This document shows, piece after piece, positions 46,713 through 56,005 of a stretch of DNA of 64,000 nt. How positions within the stretch are numbered: position 1 is the first letter of the stretch; the number at the start of each line of letters is the position of its first letter. The stretch lies in the NCBI RefSeq assembly GCF_024437655.1, contig NZ_JANBVF010000004.1:186001-250000 (forward strand), given 5' to 3'. A program made the translations under genes and the position numbers. The notes under the pieces were generated by a model. It was not told the DNA's origin, did not search any database, and saw only the letters and a list, made by a program, of their open reading frames with translations. The DNA comes from Chitinolyticbacter albus (GTDB taxonomy: Bacteria > Pseudomonadota > Gammaproteobacteria > Burkholderiales > Chitinibacteraceae).

Positions 46713-47999
46713 TCAGTGGCGTTCGGCGTAGCAGATACGGTCTCGCCCCAGGTGCTTGGCCTCGTACAGCAGGCGGTCGGCACGGGAATAGAGCGCATCG
46801 AAGCTGGTGTCGGTGGTGCGTCGCTCGGCGACGCCGATACTGGCGGTTACGGTGAGCTCGTGCTCCTCGACCACATAATATTGCACACGGATGGCTGCGA
46901 GGATGCGCTCGGCCAGCCCTTCGGCCTCGGCGGTGGCGGTATCCGGCAGCAGGACCGCGAATTCCTCGCCGCCCACCCGGCCCACGATGTCTTCGCGCCG
47001 CACCGCGTCCTGCAACAGGCGGGCGAATGATTGCAGCACGGTATCGCCCGCCGGGTGGCCGTACAGATCGTTCACGTCCTTGAAGTGATCGAGGTCCAGC
47101 ATCAGTAATGTCAGCGGCCGCCGGTGGCGTAGCGAAGCCGAGCATGCCTGCATTGCCAAATCGAAGAACTGCCGCCGGTTGGCAAGCCCGGTGAGCGCAT
47201 CGGTGATGGATTGCAGCCGCAGCTGTTCCTTCAGGTCGTACAGTTCGGTGATATCGGAGGAGAAGCCGATCAGGGTCTTCACCGTGCTGACCAGATCGAG
47301 CGGCACCTTGTGTGACCCATAGTGGCGCACCTTGCCATCGGGCCCGGTCAGGGATTCCTCGCTGGCCTGGCTATGCCCGGTGGCAAATACTTTCTGATCG
47401 AGTTGCCAGAACTGGTCCGCCAGCGCTTCGGGCACCAGCTCGCTATCGAGGCACCCGACGATTTCGGCTTGCGAGCGGCCGAACACCTGGGCGACTTTCT
47501 GGTTGGCGTAATGAAAGCGCCGCTGGTCGTCCTTCATGTAGATCAGCGCGTCGACATTGTTGAGCACCGTTTCCAGCAGCGTCTGCTGCTGCTCGGCGCG
47601 GGCGCGCAATTCCTTCTGCTCGGTGATGTCGGTGGAAATACCGCACATGCCGATGATGTGGCCATCGGCATCGCGCACGGGTTTCTTTACCGTCCAGTAC
47701 ACGCGCTTCTCGCCGGTGGGCAGGACGAAATTGGTTTCCTCTCGCACCACCGTCTCACCGGTTTCCAGCACGTAACGATCGTTTTGCTTGAGCTGGTCGG
47801 AGCTGGCGAGATCGAAGAAGACGCCGTCATCGTTGTCGATCACTTCGTCCAGCGTGCGATGGAACTGACTCAGTACGCGTTGGTTGACGTAGGTGTAACA
47901 GCCCCGCAGATCCTTGGCATAGATATAGGCGCCGATCTCATCGAGTATGGTGCGCAGGCTGAGGAGCTCGGCCTCGGGATCTGGCGAGATGTCGGTCAT
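46713..47999 (-). CDS. PAS-PAS diguanylate cyclase
   Basis: A 428-residue cytoplasmic sensor enzyme making cyclic-di-GMP. Two PAS domains (about 10-125 and 140-255) precede a GGEEF domain: DALTGLANRRQFFDLA, LMLDLDHFKDVNDLYGHPAGD, and active-site VGGEEF. The product-inhibition I-site RxxD is intact (RRED, five residues before GGEEF). No membrane segment is seen. Each PAS may bind a ligand or cofactor; which one is not evident. PAS-linked cyclases often tune pilus and biofilm functions, which fits the pilus and matrix genes in this window only loosely. Confidence 0.92.
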   Translation of the reverse strand: MTDISPDPEAELLSLRTILDEIGAYIYAKDLRGCYTYVNQRVLSQFHRTLDEVIDNDDGVFFDLASSDQLKQNDRYVLETGETVVREETNFVLPTGEKRVYWTVKKPVRDADGHIIGMCGISTDITEQKELRARAEQQQTLLETVLNNVDALIYMKDDQRRFHYANQKVAQVFGRSQAEIVGCLDSELVPEALADQFWQLDQKVFATGHSQASEESLTGPDGKVRHYGSHKVPLDLVSTVKTLIGFSSDITELYDLKEQLRLQSITDALTGLANRRQFFDLAMQACSASLRHRRPLTLLMLDLDHFKDVNDLYGHPAGDTVLQSFARLLQDAVRREDIVGRVGGEEFAVLLPDTATAEAEGLAERILAAIRVQYYVVEEHELTVTASIGVAERRTTDTSFDALYSRADRLLYEAKHLGRDRICYAERH

Positions 48000-48114
48000 G
48001 CCGGTGCTCCTCTGTAAGAGAGTTCTCCAGCATAGGCATGGCTCGCCATGTGCGCGATTTTAAACGGGCCTAGTAGCGAGGCCGGCCGGGCGACGCCACA
48101 CCCGTGTGCAGCGA

Positions 48115-49404
48115 CTACTCCTCGGCGATCACCACCAGCTGGTCCGGCTGGATATAGCGCTGCCAGACCGCGTGCAACTTGGCCGCATCGAGCTTGGCCA
48201 TGCTTTGTTCCAGCTGACTGTAGTAGTCGAGCGGCCGCTTGTGGAAGGCCACGTCGGCTACCAATGTCAGCAGTTCGCTGTTGGTGGCACCCCACTGGCT
48301 CATCTGCAGCAAGTATTGCTCACGCATTTCCGCGAATTCGGCTGCGCTGGGCGCCTGCTGCCAGAATCGGTTGAACTCCTCATTCAGGCGCTTTTGCAGC
48401 TCTTCGCGCCGCTCGGATTTAGTGGCCGCGGTCAGCATCAGCAGCCCGCCGCTGCGCATCTGGTCGAGCTGACTGCGGGCGTAGTAGCTGAGCCCATCCT
48501 CGGCACGTATGGTCTTGAACAGCCGTGAATTGAAGCTGCTGCCGCCCAACATGTAGTTGCCGAGCAGCAAAGCCGCCGTGTCGTCGATGCTCTGGCTGGG
48601 CGCCAGCGGCACGCCGAGCACGATGGCTTTCTGCGGCCCTCTGCTGATGGCCTTCATCTGCCGTGGCGCGTCTATCTTGGCGGGGGCTACGGCAGGCAGG
48701 GGCTGAGCTGCGGGGCCGTCGGGCAGGTAAGCGGTCAACGTCTCGGCGATCGATACCGCCCGCTCGCGCGGAATGTCACCAACGATGCTGATGCTCAGAT
48801 TGGCTGGCGTGTAATAGCGCTTGTGAAAGCGCCGCAACTGCATATTGCTAAGATCGTCCACGCTATCGTGAGTGGCCATCGCGGCCAGTCGATAGGGATG
48901 ATTGGCCATGGCGGTTGCTTGCAGCCGCGCGCTGGTCGGCGCGTTCTCGACCTTTTCCGGCATTTGCTGGGCTAGCCAGCGCCGGGTGTAGCGCAGCAGC
49001 TCTTCGGGATAGACTGGCCGTGCCAGTTGGTCACCAATTTCCTTGGCAAGCAGCGATTCGAGGCCGGCCGAACGGTCCAAGCGTATGGTCATCTGTGCTC
49101 GATCAGCATCGATTCGGGTGTTGTACAGGTTGCCCGATTCGATGATGGTCTGCCACGGCTGTTTCTCGCCGATGCGCTCAGGCATCTTATTCAGCAACGC
49201 GTGCATGGCCAGCATGGCTACGCCGGGCTCGTCGGCCCTGGCTTCCCCGGCGTCAACGTCGATCGAGATGTCGATCAGCGGGACTTCCGAGCGCGGGACA
49301 AAATAGACATCGCTGCCGCGCGGCGTCTTCCAGTGCTCGATCGGCGGAACGGCTAAAGCAGGGAGTGCCAGCAGCGTGGCTACCATCCATATCGCGAAAC
49401 GCAT
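48115..49404 (-). CDS. M16 family peptidase subunit lacking the zinc motif
   Basis: A 429-residue exported protein (signal MRFAIWMVATLLALPALA) with M16 inverzincin fold features: LRRFHKRYYTPANLSISIVG, LGVPLAPSQSIDD, and LGGSSFNSRLFKTIRAEDGLSY, the R/Y pair of the substrate-binding subunit. The HxxEH zinc motif is missing, as in the non-catalytic beta-type partner of two-subunit M16 peptidases. The catalytic partner lies 15 bp upstream on the same strand, so they probably form a periplasmic heterodimer. ATG at 49404 follows GAGG; ATG at 49416 is possible. Confidence 0.88.
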   Translation of the reverse strand: MRFAIWMVATLLALPALAVPPIEHWKTPRGSDVYFVPRSEVPLIDISIDVDAGEARADEPGVAMLAMHALLNKMPERIGEKQPWQTIIESGNLYNTRIDADRAQMTIRLDRSAGLESLLAKEIGDQLARPVYPEELLRYTRRWLAQQMPEKVENAPTSARLQATAMANHPYRLAAMATHDSVDDLSNMQLRRFHKRYYTPANLSISIVGDIPRERAVSIAETLTAYLPDGPAAQPLPAVAPAKIDAPRQMKAISRGPQKAIVLGVPLAPSQSIDDTAALLLGNYMLGGSSFNSRLFKTIRAEDGLSYYARSQLDQMRSGGLLMLTAATKSERREELQKRLNEEFNRFWQQAPSAAEFAEMREQYLLQMSQWGATNSELLTLVADVAFHKRPLDYYSQLEQSMAKLDAAKLHAVWQRYIQPDQLVVIAEE

Positions 49405-49419
49405 CGGGAACCTCATGCC

Positions 49420-50724
49420 TTAGTTGTCCATGGATTGGGCGTCGACGACGACGACTGCGAGCGTGTCGTCGGTCAGGTAATGTTCGGCTACTCGTATCAC
49501 GTCGGCCCGGCTGACCTCGGAGAGTTGCTGCAACGCGGCCACCTCATCGGCGACGGAGCGGCCTAGGCTGGCGTACAAGCCCAGTTCAGCGGCGGCGTCG
49601 TTGAGGCCGTCGTAGGAGAACAGCTTGTGTACCGGCAGTTTCTTGCGTGCGATCTCGACATCCTCGGCGTACAGGCTGTCGCCCTGGTACACACGGATCT
49701 GGCGCAGCATGTCGCTTTGCAGCGCCGACCATTTCTTGCCGCGCCGCAACTGGCTGCCATAGGTGAAGACCGGCACATCGCGACCAAGGTCACTGTAGTG
49801 CCCCCATTGCCCCGCCGAGAGTTCGCGCAAGCCCTGTTCTCTGGCACCGCCGTTGAGAATCTCGGCCAGCACGCGAAGTGCCGCGCGGTCCGTTCCCGGC
49901 AGCTCGGCCGGTAGGCGCCAGGACAGCATCACCATGCTGTTGGGCGCAGAGGCCTTGAGTACCTGCTTGCGGTCTACCTCGGCGATCGGCTGTGGTAGCG
50001 GTTCGCGTTGCGCAAGTGTGGTGGCCTTGATCGCGCCGAAATAGCGCTGGATGCTGGCCTTGACCGTTGCCGGGTCCACATCACCAGCAATGACCAGCGT
50101 GGCGTTGTTGGGGTGATACCAGCGGTCGTAGAAGCCGCGGAAGTCGCCTATGGTCAGCCCTTGCAGATCAGCTTCGCTGCCGATGACGCCGTCTGCCCAG
50201 CGGTGCTTGCCGTACATCTTGTGCTGCAGCTGTTCGATGGCCAGTTGCTGCGCATTGTTGTCGATGCGCATGCGCCGCTCTTCAAGGATGACCTGCAGTT
50301 CGGTGCGCATCGTCTTCTCGTCGATCGTCAGGTTGCGCATGCGATCGGCTTCCATTTCCAGCACCGCGTCGAGTGAGCGACTGGGAACCGTGTTGACGTA
50401 CCAGGTGAAATCGGCGCTGGTCCAGGCATTGGTGCTGCCGCCCAGTGCCCGTACCTGCCGGGTATAGCCGTCGCCCGGCCAGCGCTTGGTGCCCCTGAAC
50501 ATCAGGTGTTCGAAGGCGTGGGCCAGCCCTCCCTTGCCAAGCGTTTCATCGAGCGCGCCAACGCGATACCACAGCTCGGTGTGCACTTGCTGGGCCCGGT
50601 GATCTGGGTACAGCACCACGGTCAACCCATTGTCGAGCGTGAACGACGTGGCACGCAGCAGGGGATTGGAAGCCGTCGCCAGCACCGGGAACAACAAGAA
50701 CAAGCAAAACAGGAATCGCGACAT
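49420..50724 (-). CDS. M16 family zinc peptidase, catalytic subunit
   Basis: A 434-residue exported peptidase (signal MSRFLFCLFLLFPVLATAS). The zinc motif is HAFEHLMF, with the distal Glu in the EEMEADRM-type helix, here LEMEADRMRNL. FTLDNGLTVVLYPDHR and WYRVGALDE are standard M16 N-terminal motifs. Such periplasmic pairs degrade small peptides or signal sequences; the substrate here is unknown. It precedes the inactive subunit gene with a 15-bp gap. The start at 50724 gives a clean signal peptide; upstream in-frame codons are not signal-like. Confidence 0.9.
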   Translation of the reverse strand: MSRFLFCLFLLFPVLATASNPLLRATSFTLDNGLTVVLYPDHRAQQVHTELWYRVGALDETLGKGGLAHAFEHLMFRGTKRWPGDGYTRQVRALGGSTNAWTSADFTWYVNTVPSRSLDAVLEMEADRMRNLTIDEKTMRTELQVILEERRMRIDNNAQQLAIEQLQHKMYGKHRWADGVIGSEADLQGLTIGDFRGFYDRWYHPNNATLVIAGDVDPATVKASIQRYFGAIKATTLAQREPLPQPIAEVDRKQVLKASAPNSMVMLSWRLPAELPGTDRAALRVLAEILNGGAREQGLRELSAGQWGHYSDLGRDVPVFTYGSQLRRGKKWSALQSDMLRQIRVYQGDSLYAEDVEIARKKLPVHKLFSYDGLNDAAAELGLYASLGRSVADEVAALQQLSEVSRADVIRVAEHYLTDDTLAVVVVDAQSMDN

Positions 50725-51145
50725 CGCTCGGCAGCCATGAAACAGGACCGGTAATTCTAACATTGGCGTCAACAGGCTGACCAAATGAGAAAGATATTTT
50801 TCTGCTTGAGCAAGATACCTTGAGGAATAAAGCCGCAAACTTCGTACGATTTCCCATCTTTCGACGACATGCAATCAACAATGTCAGCCAAAGCCTGACC
50901 AGTTTGTGGCCTGGGCTGCCGCGCGGCCCCACCTTGAGCGGGGTTTTCCCGCGGTGACGCGGTGGGCCCGTACTTGATTGAGCAGCCTTAGGGCGTGGTC
51001 GCCAATGTCGGCTTGCCCGCCGGCGCCAGCTTGATTTGGATTGCGCGACGATGACGTCGGCTGGATTGGTCGACCAGCAGTGCTTCTTTACGACGGGGCC
51101 GACCGGGAGCCGTGAGTTCCCAGTCGCCACTCGATGGGCCTGGGC
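50725..51145. other. Intergenic region before the M16 operon
   Basis: 420 bases between the M16 catalytic gene and the PfkB kinase gene, both minus-strand. It should contain the M16 promoter and the kinase 3' end. An AT-rich patch at about 50785-50830 is the best promoter candidate, but I cannot pick elements with confidence. No gene or RNA is supported. Confidence 0.35.
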
Positions 51146-52084
51146 TCAGGGCAGTGCGTAACCGAATGCCGCCTGGAACTGGCTGGCCAGCATCTCGCGA
51201 CTGAAAGTGTGGTTCTGTGCGCCGCGCTCGGCGATCTTGATCGAGCCCAGTAGCGAGGCCAGCCGGCCGGTGGTGGGCCAATCCCAGCCACGACGCAGGC
51301 CGTAAAGCAGGCCGGCGCGAAAGGCATCGCCGCAGCCCGTGGGGTCGACCACGGCGGCTGTCGGGACAGCCGGAATATCGTGGCGCGCGCCATCGGCGTA
51401 GATATGCGCGCCGTCGGCGCCGAGCGTCACGATCAACGCCTTCACCTGTAGCGCCAGCGCGTCCAGCGTGAGGCCCGTTTTTCGCACCACCAGCTCGGCT
51501 TCGTAGTCGTTGAGCGACAGGTAATCGGCCTGGACGATCATCGCCAGCAGCTCGTCACCGCTGAACATGGGCAGGCCCTGGCCCGGATCGAAGATGAAGG
51601 GAATGCCGGCGGCGGCAAGCTGCGCGCAGTGTTCCTGCATGCCTTGCTTGCCATCGGGCGAAACTATGGCCAAGTCGATGGGGGCCGCGATCTCGTTGAC
51701 CCGGTTGTAGTGCGAATAGCCCATGGCGCCGGGATGGAAGGCATTGATCTGGTTGTCATCGAGGTCAGTAGTGACAAAGCACTGGCCGGTGAATTGCTCG
51801 GGCAGCTCGCGGATGCCGTCACGGCGGATGCCGAGGGCATCGAGCCGCCCGGCGTAGGGCCCGAAGTCGCTGCCGGCGGTGGCCATGATCAGCGGTTCGT
51901 CGCCCAACAGCTGCAGGGTGTAGGCGATATTGCCCGCACATCCCCCAAATTCCCGCCGCATCTCGGGAACCAGGAACGAGATCGACAACATATGGATCTG
52001 CTCGGGCAGGATGTGATGCTTGAAGCGGTCGGGGAACACCATGATGGTGTCGTAGGCGAGCGAGCCGCAGATCAGCGTGGCCAT
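51146..52084 (-). CDS. PfkB family carbohydrate/nucleoside kinase
   Basis: A 312-residue ribokinase-fold kinase. The N-terminus ATLICGSLAYDTIMVFPDRF and the GGCAGNIAYTLQLLG motif are followed by VVDPTGCGDAFRAGLLYGL, the anion-hole motif with the catalytic Asp. This combination, and the HHILPEQIHMLSISF loop, are close to the adenosine kinase-like subgroup common in betaproteobacteria; ribokinase is an alternative. ATG at 52084 is at the conserved start; an open frame further upstream reads into the promoter region of the divergent cyclase. Confidence 0.85.
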   Translation of the reverse strand: MATLICGSLAYDTIMVFPDRFKHHILPEQIHMLSISFLVPEMRREFGGCAGNIAYTLQLLGDEPLIMATAGSDFGPYAGRLDALGIRRDGIRELPEQFTGQCFVTTDLDDNQINAFHPGAMGYSHYNRVNEIAAPIDLAIVSPDGKQGMQEHCAQLAAAGIPFIFDPGQGLPMFSGDELLAMIVQADYLSLNDYEAELVVRKTGLTLDALALQVKALIVTLGADGAHIYADGARHDIPAVPTAAVVDPTGCGDAFRAGLLYGLRRGWDWPTTGRLASLLGSIKIAERGAQNHTFSREMLASQFQAAFGYALP

Positions 52085-52222
52085 AAATCGTTGCTCCAAT
52101 TGAATGTTGTTCGCGATTATGCCACTCGTCAGAGCTGTCGACCGCACAGCCTGGCAAGCGCTGAAGGCATTTACACCCATGTTAAGCTCCAACATGAATA
52201 TAACTTTACAATAACGGGATGT

Positions 52223-53368
52223 ATGGAGATTGTGCTCAACCTCGAGCTTACGATCGCCGGCATGTGGGCCGTAGTCGGACTACTGGCCTGCGGCAATCTG
52301 AGCCTGCTGTCACTCGGCCATCGCGAACGCGGTTTGGCGGTACTGGCATGTGGCGCCGTTGTTGGTGTTGCGGGTAGCATTGCCTATTTCTTCAACGTGC
52401 CGGTGCTGGCTTTTTCCTCTCTCGTCCTGGCCGATGCATTGTTGCTCATCGGCGGACGTGCTTACCTCGGCCAGACTACTCAGAGCCTTACGGTCCTGCC
52501 GTGGCCGTTATTGGCCGCTGCCGTTTATGCTTACGTTAACTTTCAACAAAAGTCAGCACTGGTCCAGGGGCTGTGCTTTGCATTGTCCGTGCTGCCGCTG
52601 GCGCTGATGCATGTCAGTTCCTTGATGCCCCGCACCGTCGAGGAGCGCTGGGCGCCGCCGCGCCAGCTGTTTGCCGTGATCCATGTGCTGCACGCCGCGT
52701 ACTGGATCGCCGTGGCCATGGCCTGGCTGGTCGGCTCGCCAGGCGCGTGGGCACAGCTGCCGTTTGCCTACCTGCCACCACTGGCCATGTTGCTGCTGTC
52801 GGCACTGGCTTGGCCGCAGCTCGTCAGCCAACGTCTGCGTTCGCGCATTTCGCGTTTGGCGCGCTTTGATGCACTCACGGGCGCGCTCAACCGCCGCGGC
52901 CTCGAGGAAGCGGCAATGCGCGAGCTGCGCCGTGTACGCAAGCATCAGGGCCAGCTGGGTCTGCTGCTGATCGACATGGATCGGTTCCGTACCTTGAATG
53001 GTCGCTACGGTCACGGCGCGGGCGATATGGCATTGCGGGCCTGTACCGACGCCGTGCGCGAACATGTGGGCCGCAATGCCTATCTGGGTCGGGTTGGCGG
53101 AGAGGAGTTCTGTATCGTGGCCCCAGGTGTCGACGAGGCGGAGCTAGAAGCGCTGCTTGTCACGGTGCGCCAGGCGGTTGCCGATCTCGAAGTCGAATAC
53201 GACGACCTGCTGATCCGCTTCTCGGCCAGCGCCAGTCTCGCCCGTTTCGGCCATGACGGCACCGATTTCGATACGCTGTATCGGGTTGCCGCCAAGCGCA
53301 TCTCGCATGAGAAGAAAGGCCCGATCGCTTTCGCCGACACGGCACCGCAAAGCGCCGTAGCAGCCTGA
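52223..53368 (+). CDS. Membrane diguanylate cyclase (GGEEF)
   Basis: A 381-residue enzyme with six or more N-terminal membrane helices (about 10-205) followed by a GGEEF domain: FDALTGALNRRGLEEAAMRE, IDMDRFRTLNGRYGHGAGD and VGGEEFCIV. The active site is intact but the I-site position reads RNAY, not RxxD, so product inhibition may be lost. The membrane part resembles the 7TM sensor types seen in single-component cyclases. ATG at 52223 begins the first membrane helix; a longer open frame upstream is antisense to the kinase gene. A terminator follows. Confidence 0.9.
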   Translation: MEIVLNLELTIAGMWAVVGLLACGNLSLLSLGHRERGLAVLACGAVVGVAGSIAYFFNVPVLAFSSLVLADALLLIGGRAYLGQTTQSLTVLPWPLLAAAVYAYVNFQQKSALVQGLCFALSVLPLALMHVSSLMPRTVEERWAPPRQLFAVIHVLHAAYWIAVAMAWLVGSPGAWAQLPFAYLPPLAMLLLSALAWPQLVSQRLRSRISRLARFDALTGALNRRGLEEAAMRELRRVRKHQGQLGLLLIDMDRFRTLNGRYGHGAGDMALRACTDAVREHVGRNAYLGRVGGEEFCIVAPGVDEAELEALLVTVRQAVADLEVEYDDLLIRFSASASLARFGHDGTDFDTLYRVAAKRISHEKKGPIAFADTAPQSAVAA

Positions 53369-53392
53369 TTCACGATCCTGTCCCCCTTGGTG

Positions 53393-53420
53393 CGGCCCCG
53401 TTTTCGGGGCCGTTTTGCTT
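53393..53420 (+). terminator. Intrinsic terminator after the membrane cyclase
   Basis: An 8-bp GC-rich stem CGGCCCCG/CGGGGCCG with a TTTT loop is followed by TTTTGCTTT. It lies 25 bases after the cyclase stop. Confidence 0.8.
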
Positions 53421-53459
53421 TGTCCGGTTGCGTGGGCACAATGCCGGCAAGGAGGACGC

Positions 53460-54323
53460 ATGGACAGCTTGAACGTGATCGGGGCCGGCAAATTGGGGCG
53501 CACCTTGGCCCGCGCCTGGCATCAGGCGGGGACACTGGCGATCGGCGGCGTGCTGTGCCGTGAGCCGGCACACGCCGCCGAGGCGGTCGCCTTCATCGGC
53601 GCCGGTACCGCTGCCGCGACGCTGATGTCGTTGCCAGCCGCGCGCTGGTGGCTGATCGCCACGCCGGATGATGCCATTGCCGGGACGGCGGCCCAGTTGG
53701 CCGAGAGTGGCCTGATCCGGCAGGGCGACGTGGTGTTCCACGCCAGCGGTGTGCTCGATGCTGCAGCGTTGCGTGCTGTCGCCGTGGCTGGCGCCTCCAC
53801 GGGTAGCCTGCACCCGGCATTGAGCTTCGCCGAGCCCGCTCGCGCATTGCAGCAGCTGCCGGGCACGCCGTGCGCGATCGAAGGCGCGGCGGCGGCCGAA
53901 CTGGAAGCACTGGCCCGCGCGCTCGGCGGTCAGCCGTTCCGTCTGGCTCCCGGTGGCAAGGCCTGCTACCACGCGGCAACGGTGTTCGCTTCCAACTACC
54001 TGGTCACCCTCACGGCGCTGGCCGCCGAGGCCGCGATGGCGGCGGGCCTTACCGGACCGCAAGCACTGGCGCTGCTCGCGCCCCTGATGCGGCAGACGCT
54101 GGACAACGCGCTGGCGCTGGGGCCGGAGCGCGCGTTGACCGGCCCCATCGCTCGCGGCGATGTCGCGACCGTGGCCAGCCATCTCGCTGCCCTGCCGCCC
54201 ACGCTGCAGCCTGCCTACCGCGCGCTGGGCCACGCCACGGTGGCATTGGCTGCCGACCGCCTGCCTACCGATGCCGCGGCCCGGCTCGATGCGCTGCTCG
54301 CGGGTACGGCTCCATCGGTGTAA
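53460..54323 (+). CDS. Rossmann-fold and DUF2520 domain protein
   Basis: A 287-residue protein with an N-terminal NAD(P)-binding Rossmann fold (LNVIGAGKLGRTLARAWHQAG, glycine-rich loop) and a C-terminal helical DUF2520 domain (HPALSFAEPARALQQLPGT, then KACYHAATVFASNYLVTLTA). This architecture resembles ketopantoate or F420-dependent reductases, and the family is often annotated as oxidoreductase of unknown substrate. ATG at 53460 follows AAGGAGGAC, an excellent ribosome binding site. Nearby genes give no hint of the pathway. Confidence 0.87.
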   Translation: MDSLNVIGAGKLGRTLARAWHQAGTLAIGGVLCREPAHAAEAVAFIGAGTAAATLMSLPAARWWLIATPDDAIAGTAAQLAESGLIRQGDVVFHASGVLDAAALRAVAVAGASTGSLHPALSFAEPARALQQLPGTPCAIEGAAAAELEALARALGGQPFRLAPGGKACYHAATVFASNYLVTLTALAAEAAMAAGLTGPQALALLAPLMRQTLDNALALGPERALTGPIARGDVATVASHLAALPPTLQPAYRALGHATVALAADRLPTDAAARLDALLAGTAPSV

Positions 54324-54406
54324 GCGCCACGCGTCGGCGAAGTGCTGCGCTTCCCCTCGCTCGCGTTGTGCATTAGCATCGGCTGAACAATGACGGGGGA
54401 ATCGGG

Positions 54407-54973
54407 ATGCGCATGGCGGCGACGATGTTGCTGGCCGGTCTGCTGCTGATGCAGCAGGCGGCGGCATGCTCCGCGGTGGCCGATCCCTGGCTGGTGCTCG
54501 CCGTCGCGATCCGCGAAGGTCGGGGCGAGGCCCTGCCCTGCCTGCTGGGCCAGACCGGCATCAATGCCCACGATCCGAGCGATATCTGGGAAAGTGCACC
54601 GCTGCATCAGGCGGCTCGCTATGATCGGCCGGCGCTGATCGAGCAGTTGCTGGCGGCGGGCGCTGACATCGATCTGGAAAATGCCGTCGATGAGACCGCC
54701 TTGCTGGTCGCAATCAAGCGCGGTGCCAGTGACAGTGCTGCCACGTTGTTGCTGGCGGGCGCGCGCTACACCATGGCGGACGAGGAAGGGCGCACGCCGC
54801 TGTTCTGGGCGGTGGCCGAGGACGACGTTGCCATCGCCAACCTGCTGCTCAAGTTCGGCGCCGATCCCGACCAGGTCTACACCAGCGGTGAGCGGCCCGC
54901 CCGCATCCGCGACTATGCTGCAAAACGCGGTGTTCCCAAGATGATGCAAATGTTCGAATCAATCCCGAGATAA
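54407..54973 (+). CDS. Ankyrin repeat protein, exported
   Basis: A 188-residue protein with signal peptide (MRMAATMLLAGLLLMQQAAA) and three to four ankyrin repeats from about 62 to 160: APLHQAARYDRPALIEQLLAAGADI, given here in part as APLHQAARYD, then ETALLVAIKRGASDSAATLL and TPLFWAVAEDDVAIANLLLKFGADP in part. Exported ankyrin proteins bind partner proteins in the periplasm; a known example binds catalase in Pseudomonas. Two bases separate it from the DUF4124 gene, so they are an operon. Confidence 0.85.
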   Translation: MRMAATMLLAGLLLMQQAAACSAVADPWLVLAVAIREGRGEALPCLLGQTGINAHDPSDIWESAPLHQAARYDRPALIEQLLAAGADIDLENAVDETALLVAIKRGASDSAATLLLAGARYTMADEEGRTPLFWAVAEDDVAIANLLLKFGADPDQVYTSGERPARIRDYAAKRGVPKMMQMFESIPR

Positions 54974-54975
54974 GC

Positions 54976-55491
54976 ATGCTGCAACGTACCTTGCTGGCCC
55001 TGGCCCTCGCGGCGCTCGCCGCAACGGCTTCCGCCGCCGTCTACAAGTGGGTCGATGAGAATGGCGTCACTCAATACAGCAGCGAACCGCCGCCGAACCA
55101 GAAGGCCAAGGAGCTCAAGGTGCAGGGTGGTAACACCTTCAGCGCATCCAAGTCTGGCAACGTCGATGCGGAATCGAAGCAGCTCGCCAATGAAATGGCC
55201 GAGGGCTTGATGAAGGTGAAGCCGAGCGGCACGCTCGATTGCGCCAAGGCGGTGGAGAATAGCCGCTACAGCCTCGACCAGATGCTGGAAACGGGACGGC
55301 GCAACCTGAAGGGCGGCCATATCAAGCAGGCGGATTTTGACAAGACGGCGCCGCTGCTGACCAAGGCGCGCGGGCGGGTTTCCGAGTCGGAATGCAGGTC
55401 GAGCTCGGGCAAGACCAAGGATTTCTATACCTGCATGTCGAGCGGCTACAACCTGGCGCTTGCGTGCATGAAAGAACACGACTACCACTAA
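54976..55491 (+). CDS. DUF4124 domain protein, exported
   Basis: A 171-residue exported protein with signal MLQRTLLALALAALAATASA directly followed by the DUF4124 motif AVYKWVDENGVTQYSSEPPP. The remaining helical part ends with two Cys pairs (LDCAKAV, ESECRSSS, YTCMSSGYNLALACM). DUF4124 proteins are periplasmic and of unknown function, frequent in beta- and gammaproteobacteria. It follows the ankyrin gene and ends at a strong terminator. Confidence 0.88.
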   Translation: MLQRTLLALALAALAATASAAVYKWVDENGVTQYSSEPPPNQKAKELKVQGGNTFSASKSGNVDAESKQLANEMAEGLMKVKPSGTLDCAKAVENSRYSLDQMLETGRRNLKGGHIKQADFDKTAPLLTKARGRVSESECRSSSGKTKDFYTCMSSGYNLALACMKEHDYH

Positions 55492-55510
55492 CACTGGCGT
55501 GCTAAACAAT

Positions 55511-55539
55511 GAAAAAGCCGGGCTATGCCCGGCTTTTTC
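55511..55539. terminator. Strong bidirectional terminator between DUF4124 and hsp20 genes
   Basis: A perfect 13-bp stem GAAAAAGCCGGGC/GCCCGGCTTTTTC with a three-base TAT loop. The A and T runs inside the arms allow termination in both directions between convergent genes. Confidence 0.9.
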
Positions 55540-55552
55540 GTGTGCACCGCGA

Positions 55553-56005
55553 TCAGGCGGCCTTCTGGTCTAACAGATGCACATCGGCGCTGCCGATGGC
55601 GATCCGGCGCGGCTTCAGCGCCTCGGGAACTTCGCGCACCAGGTCGATGTGCAAGAGGCCGTTGTCGAGGCTGCCGCCCACCACCTGGATATGGTCAGCC
55701 AGGCTGAAGCGGTGCTCGAAATCGCGGGCGGCGATGCCACGGTGCAGGAAGGTCGCCTTGGTCTCTGCGCGCTGGCGGCGGCCGATTACCTTAAGCACGT
55801 CGCGCTCGGTTTCCAGCTCCAGCTCGTCGCGCGAGAAGCCGGCAACGGCCATGGTGATGCGGTATTTGTCCTCGGCGACCAGCTCGATGTTGTACGGCGG
55901 GTAGCTGACCTGTGTGTCGCTGCGCAGTGCTTCGTCGACCAGTTGGGCGAAGCGATCGAAACCGATGGCGGAACGGTACAGTGGAGCAAAATCAAACGTA
56001 GCCAT
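55553..56005 (-). CDS. ibpA: Small heat shock protein, Hsp20/IbpA family
   Basis: A 150-residue alpha-crystallin-type holdase that binds unfolded proteins in the cytoplasm. N-terminal FDFAPLYRSAIGFDRFAQLVD and YPPYNIELVAEDKYRITMAVAGF are IbpA-like. The ACD domain runs about 35-125 with FLHRGIAARDFEHRFSLADH and the L-x-I-D-L strand LLHIDLVREVPE. The C-terminal IxI anchor appears as RRIAIGS. An upstream sigma32-like promoter and a U-rich leader near the ribosome binding site (see next entry) suggest heat induction. Confidence 0.92.
   Translation of the reverse strand: MATFDFAPLYRSAIGFDRFAQLVDEALRSDTQVSYPPYNIELVAEDKYRITMAVAGFSRDELELETERDVLKVIGRRQRAETKATFLHRGIAARDFEHRFSLADHIQVVGGSLDNGLLHIDLVREVPEALKPRRIAIGSADVHLLDQKAA

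Noticed and set aside
51629-52222. Upstream extension of the membrane cyclase
   Set aside because: It is antisense to the PfkB kinase and lacks membrane or sensor features; ATG at 52223 begins the first helix.
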